Below are positions 60,548-64,000 of a DNA stretch of 64,000 nt, in pieces. The stretch lies in contig NZ_CP018049.1 of assembly GCF_002934065.1 (NCBI RefSeq), positions 5,392,501 to 5,456,500 of the forward strand. The letters run 5' to 3'. The notes below the pieces were generated by a model. It ran no database searches, was not told the DNA's origin, and worked only from the letters and a program-made list of their open reading frames with translations. The stretch comes from Pseudomonas orientalis. GTDB lineage: Bacteria > Pseudomonadota > Gammaproteobacteria > Pseudomonadales > Pseudomonadaceae. Numbering within the stretch: position 1 is the first letter of the stretch; the number at the start of each line of letters is the position of its first letter. Both the position numbers and the translations under genes were made by a program.

Positions 60548-61060
60548 TCATTCATCGTTGCGCAATTCCACCATCAGATCGTCTGCCAGGGTTTCCAGGG
60601 ACGCCTGCAACGCCTCCAGGGACAGGCTTGACGGCACTTGCAACAAGGCCTCGGCGTTGAACAGCGGATCGCCGCTCATCGGAGCCGGGCGCACGTCAGT
60701 GCTCAAGCGCTCCAGGTTGACACCCTGCTTGCTCAACAGCGCAGTGATCTCCCGCACGATGCCTGCGCGATCATTGCCCACCAGGGTCATCACAATCGAT
60801 TTGGAGGCCGATGCCTGGCCGGAACTGCCCTCGCCCACCAGCACGCGAATGCCGTGGGTGGATAAATCCTCCAGCGCCCCCACCAGTTCCTGACGGTTCT
60901 CTGCAGGAACGCTGACGCGCAGAATCCCGGCAAACTGCCCGGCCATATGGGCCATGCGGCTTTCCAGCCAGTTGCCACCCTGGGCGGCGATGGTGTGCGC
61001 GATGCGTTCAACCAGGCCGGGTTTGTCGGCGGCAATAATTGTGAGTACAAGATGATCCAT
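60548..61060 (-). CDS. gcvR: Glycine cleavage system transcriptional repressor-like ACT protein
   Basis: 170 residues made of two ACT domains: LVLTIIAADKPGLVERIAHTIAAQGGNWLESRMAHMAGQFAGILRV and VMTLVGNDRAGIVREITALLSKQGVNLERLSTDV. GcvR of E. coli binds GcvA in the absence of glycine. It is assigned by architecture; other two-ACT proteins are possible. Confidence 0.85.
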   Translation of the reverse strand: MDHLVLTIIAADKPGLVERIAHTIAAQGGNWLESRMAHMAGQFAGILRVSVPAENRQELVGALEDLSTHGIRVLVGEGSSGQASASKSIVMTLVGNDRAGIVREITALLSKQGVNLERLSTDVRPAPMSGDPLFNAEALLQVPSSLSLEALQASLETLADDLMVELRNDE

Positions 61061-61085
61061 GGGGAAATACCTCGGGTGCGATTCC

Positions 61086-61184
61086 TGTAGGAGCGAGCTT
61101 GTTCGCGAAGGTCATCAACGATAACGCGAAAAAACTGAAATCAGCGGTACGCTCAGGTTTTTCGCGAGCCAGCTCGCTCCTACA
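61086..61184. repeat. REPIN, TGTAGGAGCGAGCTTG family
   Basis: Arms tgtaggagcgagcttgttcg and cgagccagctcgctcctaca enclose about 55 bases between the divergent gcvR-like gene and glcB. Confidence 0.9.
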
Positions 61185-61423
61185 AGGTGGACGCGCGGTA
61201 GCTCGAAAACAAATCGTGTACCATTTTTATATTTATCTGGAACAATCCAATAGTTTTTTGAGAACATCCGATTCTCCGCTGTGACCGTCCGACCAAAGTG
61301 GGTCGCTAAACGACGTATTTAGTCTAATTTTCACAACCGCAAGTCATCATGTAGTATGCCCAACCGTGCACTACATAATGAAAATCTGAAAAAGCGCATA
61401 AGCTCCGCAGAGTGAGGCAAGCA

Positions 61424-63601
61424 ATGACTGAACACGTTCAAGTCGGTGGCCTGCAGGTCGCCAAAGTCCTGTTCGACTTCGTGAACAACGAAGCCATTCC
61501 CGGTACCGGCATCACTGCCGACCAGTTCTGGGCCGGTGCCGACAAGGTCATTCACGACCTGGCGCCGAAGAACAAAGCCCTGCTCGCCAAACGCGACGAT
61601 TTCCAGGCGCGCATCGATACCTGGCACCAGACCCATGCCGGCCAGGCCCACGACCCGGTGGCCTACAAAGCCTTCCTGCAAGACATCGGATACCTGCTGC
61701 CAGAAGCCGCAGACTTCCAGGCCTCGACCCAAAACGTCGACGACGAAATCGCACGCATGGCCGGCCCCCAACTGGTGGTGCCGGTGATGAACGCCCGGTT
61801 CGCCCTCAATGCCTCCAATGCACGTTGGGGTTCGCTGTATGACGCGCTGTATGGCACCGATGCCATCAGCGAAGCCGACGGCGCGGAGAAGGGCAAGGGC
61901 TACAACAAAGTGCGCGGCGACAAGGTCATTGCCTTCGCCCGCGCCTTCCTCGATGAGGCCGCGCCGCTCAGCGCCGGCAGCCACGTCGACTCCACCGGCT
62001 ACAAGATCGTCGACGGCAAGCTGATCGTCAGCCTCAAGGGCGGCAGTAACAGCGGCCTGCGTGACGACGCGCAGCTGATCGGGTTCCAGGGCCCGGCGGC
62101 CGAGCCGATTGCGATCCTGTTCAAGCACAACGGCCTGCACTTCGAGCTGCAGATCGACGCCGGCACCCCGGTCGGCCAGACCGACGCCGCCGGCGTCAAA
62201 GACGTGCTGGTGGAAGCTGCGCTGACCACCATCATGGACTGCGAAGACTCCGTCGCCGCCGTGGATGCCGACGACAAAGTGGTGATCTACCGCAACTGGC
62301 TCGGCCTGATGAAGGGCGACCTGGCCGAAGAAGTGGCCAAGGGCGGCAAGACCTTCACCCGCACCATGAACCCTGATCGCGTCTACACCGGCGTGGATGG
62401 CAACGACGTCACCCTGCACGGCCGCTCGCTGTTGTTCGTGCGCAACGTCGGCCACTTGATGACCATCGACGCAATCCTCGATAAAGACGGCAACGAAGTG
62501 CCGGAAGGCATCCTCGACGGCCTGCTCACCAGCCTGGCGGCGATCCACAGCCTCAACGGCAACAGCTCGCGCAAGAACAGCCGTACAGGCTCCGTGTACA
62601 TCGTCAAACCGAAGATGCATGGCCCCGAAGAAGCGGCGTTCACCAACGAGCTGTTCGGCCGTATCGAAGACGTGCTGAACCTTACGCGTAACACGCTGAA
62701 AGTCGGGATCATGGACGAGGAGCGCCGCACCACGGTCAACCTCAAGGCCTGCATCAAGGCGGCCAGCGAACGTGTGGTGTTTATCAACACCGGCTTCCTC
62801 GACCGCACCGGCGACGAAATCCACACCTCCATGGAAGCCGGCGCCATGGTGCGCAAGGCCGCCATGAAAGCCGAGAAGTGGATCGGCGCCTACGAAAACT
62901 GGAACGTCGATATCGGCTTGAGCACCGGCCTGCAAGGGCGCGCACAGATCGGTAAAGGCATGTGGGCAATGCCCGACCTGATGGCCGCGATGCTCGAACA
63001 GAAAATCGCCCACCCACTGGCCGGCGCCAACACGGCCTGGGTACCGTCGCCAACGGCGGCTGTACTGCATGCATTGCACTACCACAAGGTCGATGTGTTC
63101 GCCCGCCAGGCCGAGTTGGCCAAGCGTGAACGCGCCTCGGTGGATGACATCCTGACGATTCCTCTGGCGCAAAATACCGAGTGGTCCGAAGAAGAGATCC
63201 GCAACGAACTGGACAACAATGCCCAGGGCATTCTTGGCTATGTGGTGCGCTGGATCGACCAGGGCGTCGGTTGTTCAAAGGTGCCGGACATCAACGATGT
63301 GGGCCTGATGGAAGACCGCGCCACCCTGCGCATCTCCAGCCAGCACATTGCCAACTGGTTGCGCCACGGCATCGTCAATGAAGCCCAGGTGATGGAAAGC
63401 CTCAAGCGCATGGCGCCGGTGGTGGACCGCCAGAATGCCGGGGACGCGCTGTACCGCCCGCTGGCGCCGGATTTCGACAGCAACATCGCGTTCCAGGCGG
63501 CGGTGGAGCTGGTGATTGAAGGGACCAAACAGCCTAACGGTTACACCGAGCCGGTGCTGCACCGCAGGCGTCGGGAGTTCAAGGCTAAAAATGGCCTGTA
63601 A
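61424..63601 (+). CDS. glcB: Malate synthase G
   Basis: 725 residues from the ATG at 61424 (MTEHVQVGGLQVAKVLFDFVNNEAIPGTG), the family start, with agagtgaggcaagc upstream. Condenses glyoxylate with acetyl-CoA to malate. Active-site segments: TTIMDCEDSVAAVDADDKV near 268, TRTMNPDRVYTG near 315, NTGFLDRTGDEIHTSMEAGAMV near 450 and GKGMWAMPDLM near 512. About 240 bases of non-coding DNA separate it from gcvR and include a REPIN. Confidence 0.97.
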   Translation: MTEHVQVGGLQVAKVLFDFVNNEAIPGTGITADQFWAGADKVIHDLAPKNKALLAKRDDFQARIDTWHQTHAGQAHDPVAYKAFLQDIGYLLPEAADFQASTQNVDDEIARMAGPQLVVPVMNARFALNASNARWGSLYDALYGTDAISEADGAEKGKGYNKVRGDKVIAFARAFLDEAAPLSAGSHVDSTGYKIVDGKLIVSLKGGSNSGLRDDAQLIGFQGPAAEPIAILFKHNGLHFELQIDAGTPVGQTDAAGVKDVLVEAALTTIMDCEDSVAAVDADDKVVIYRNWLGLMKGDLAEEVAKGGKTFTRTMNPDRVYTGVDGNDVTLHGRSLLFVRNVGHLMTIDAILDKDGNEVPEGILDGLLTSLAAIHSLNGNSSRKNSRTGSVYIVKPKMHGPEEAAFTNELFGRIEDVLNLTRNTLKVGIMDEERRTTVNLKACIKAASERVVFINTGFLDRTGDEIHTSMEAGAMVRKAAMKAEKWIGAYENWNVDIGLSTGLQGRAQIGKGMWAMPDLMAAMLEQKIAHPLAGANTAWVPSPTAAVLHALHYHKVDVFARQAELAKRERASVDDILTIPLAQNTEWSEEEIRNELDNNAQGILGYVVRWIDQGVGCSKVPDINDVGLMEDRATLRISSQHIANWLRHGIVNEAQVMESLKRMAPVVDRQNAGDALYRPLAPDFDSNIAFQAAVELVIEGTKQPNGYTEPVLHRRRREFKAKNGL

Positions 63602-63603
63602 AT

Positions 63604-63637
63604 GAAAAAAGCCCTGATCGTGAGATCGGGGCTTTTT
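63604..63637 (+). terminator. Terminator of glcB
   Basis: aaagccctgatc-gtga-gatcggggcttttta: 10 or more pairs followed by TTTTT, directly after the glcB stop. Confidence 0.92.
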
Positions 63638-63667
63638 ATTTGGGGGCTATGGTGGCTGGACTGGCGC

Positions 63668-63739
63668 TATCGGGGGCAAGCCCCCTCCCACATTTTGACC
63701 GCGGCGAAGTTCAAGTGTGGGAGGGGGCTTGCCCCCGAT
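63668..63739. repeat. REP pair, outward orientation
   Basis: atcgggggcaagccccctcccaca then tgtgggagggggcttgcccccgat with about 23 bases between, the same outward arrangement as at 58241. It lies between convergent glcB and the response regulator gene. Confidence 0.9.
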
Positions 63740-63764
63740 GAGGCCAACACACTCACCACAAAAA

Positions 63765-64000
63765 TCAGGAATCCATCCCCAACTCCCGCTTCACCAACTT
63801 CGCCAACTTCTCGCTATCAATCGGCTTGAGCAAAAAGTCCACCACGCTCAAATGCATCGCATCAATCACATCCGGCGCTTCGGCGTCCCCCGATATGATG
63901 ATGATCGGCAACGCCGCACGGGGCGATTCGCGCACCTGGCGGATCAACTCCAAACCGTCGCTCGGCGCCATGCGCAAATCGGTGATCAGCAACCCAATGG
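63765..64000 (-). CDS. Response regulator receiver domain, C-terminal part
   Basis: At least 78 residues; the gene runs out of the right edge, so the N-terminus is missing. The phospho-acceptor aspartate is in LLITDLRMAPSDGLELI, followed by LPIIIISGDAEAPDVIDAM and the conserved lysine in FLLKPIDSEKLAKLV. The protein ends soon after the receiver fold, so it is either a stand-alone CheY-like protein or the end of a hybrid sensor kinase. Confidence 0.88.
   Translation of the reverse strand, partial: IGLLITDLRMAPSDGLELIRQVRESPRAALPIIIISGDAEAPDVIDAMHLSVVDFLLKPIDSEKLAKLVKRELGMDS

Overview
The window comes from a Pseudomonas chromosome, most likely the P. fluorescens group. The gene order (rsmA-apaG-apaH-glpE; tsaD / rpsU-dnaG-rpoD; davB-davA-pqqFABCDE; bioBFHCD) is typical of that genus. 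The intergenic gaps carry the REP/REPIN hairpins characteristic of fluorescent pseudomonads, in a GTGGGAGGGGGCTTGC family and a TGTAGGAGCGAGCTTGCTCGCG family. Base composition is GC-rich except between about 19.8 and 29.6 kb.

Layout. 1-8.9 kb: rRNA methylation and stress genes (rsmA, apaG, apaH, glpE), the prkA-yeaH-spoVR starvation operon, and cca. 8.9-19.7 kb: folK-folB, plsY, tsaD, the macromolecular-synthesis genes rpsU, dnaG and rpoD, and a large periplasmic-sensor GGDEF/EAL protein. 19.7-28.6 kb: an integrated element inside a tRNA-Ile2(CAU) gene. 28.6-30 kb: a Phd/RelE-type toxin-antitoxin pair and a CsbD-like protein. 30-41.9 kb: AsnC regulator, lysine catabolism (davBA), complete PQQ biosynthesis (pqqFABCDE), a Pmp3-like peptide, a class III aminotransferase and a LysR regulator. 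42-49.3 kb: three large acyl-CoA dehydrogenase paralogues and a membrane diguanylate cyclase. 49.6-55.4 kb: biotin operon bioB-bioF-bioH-bioC-bioD with a BirA-type operator, and comF. 55.5-64 kb: modE-like regulator, phoX, srkA, rarD, gcvR-like gene, glcB, and the end of a response regulator.

Main discovery. The host tRNA-Ile2(CAU) gene downstream of rpoD is split in its T-loop by an 8842-bp element. Its 5' half lies at 19708-19764 and its 3' half at 28602-28626. Joining the halves at the shared GGTTC core restores a complete 77-nt tRNA. Joining the element's ends gives a palindromic tyrosine-recombinase core (8-bp arms around 6 bp). Just inside the left end the element carries its own tRNA-Ile2(CAU), interrupted between U33 and C34 by a 244-nt group I intron whose catalytic core (P3, P4, P6, P7, P8, P9 and a guide sequence matching both exons) can be read directly. 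The element therefore appears to destroy an essential decoding gene and supply a self-splicing replacement, probably transcribed from the captured host tRNA promoter. The integrase has since been broken by an IS3-family insertion, apparently with loss of the recombinase's catalytic end, so the element looks fixed.

The cargo includes a DUF6998-like protein, a two-gene operon (a YejK/NA37 nucleoid-protein homologue overlapping a C-terminal membrane protein of unknown family) and an RHH-EVE-like fusion. These are candidates for an undescribed defence or element-maintenance system. That functional reading is inference.
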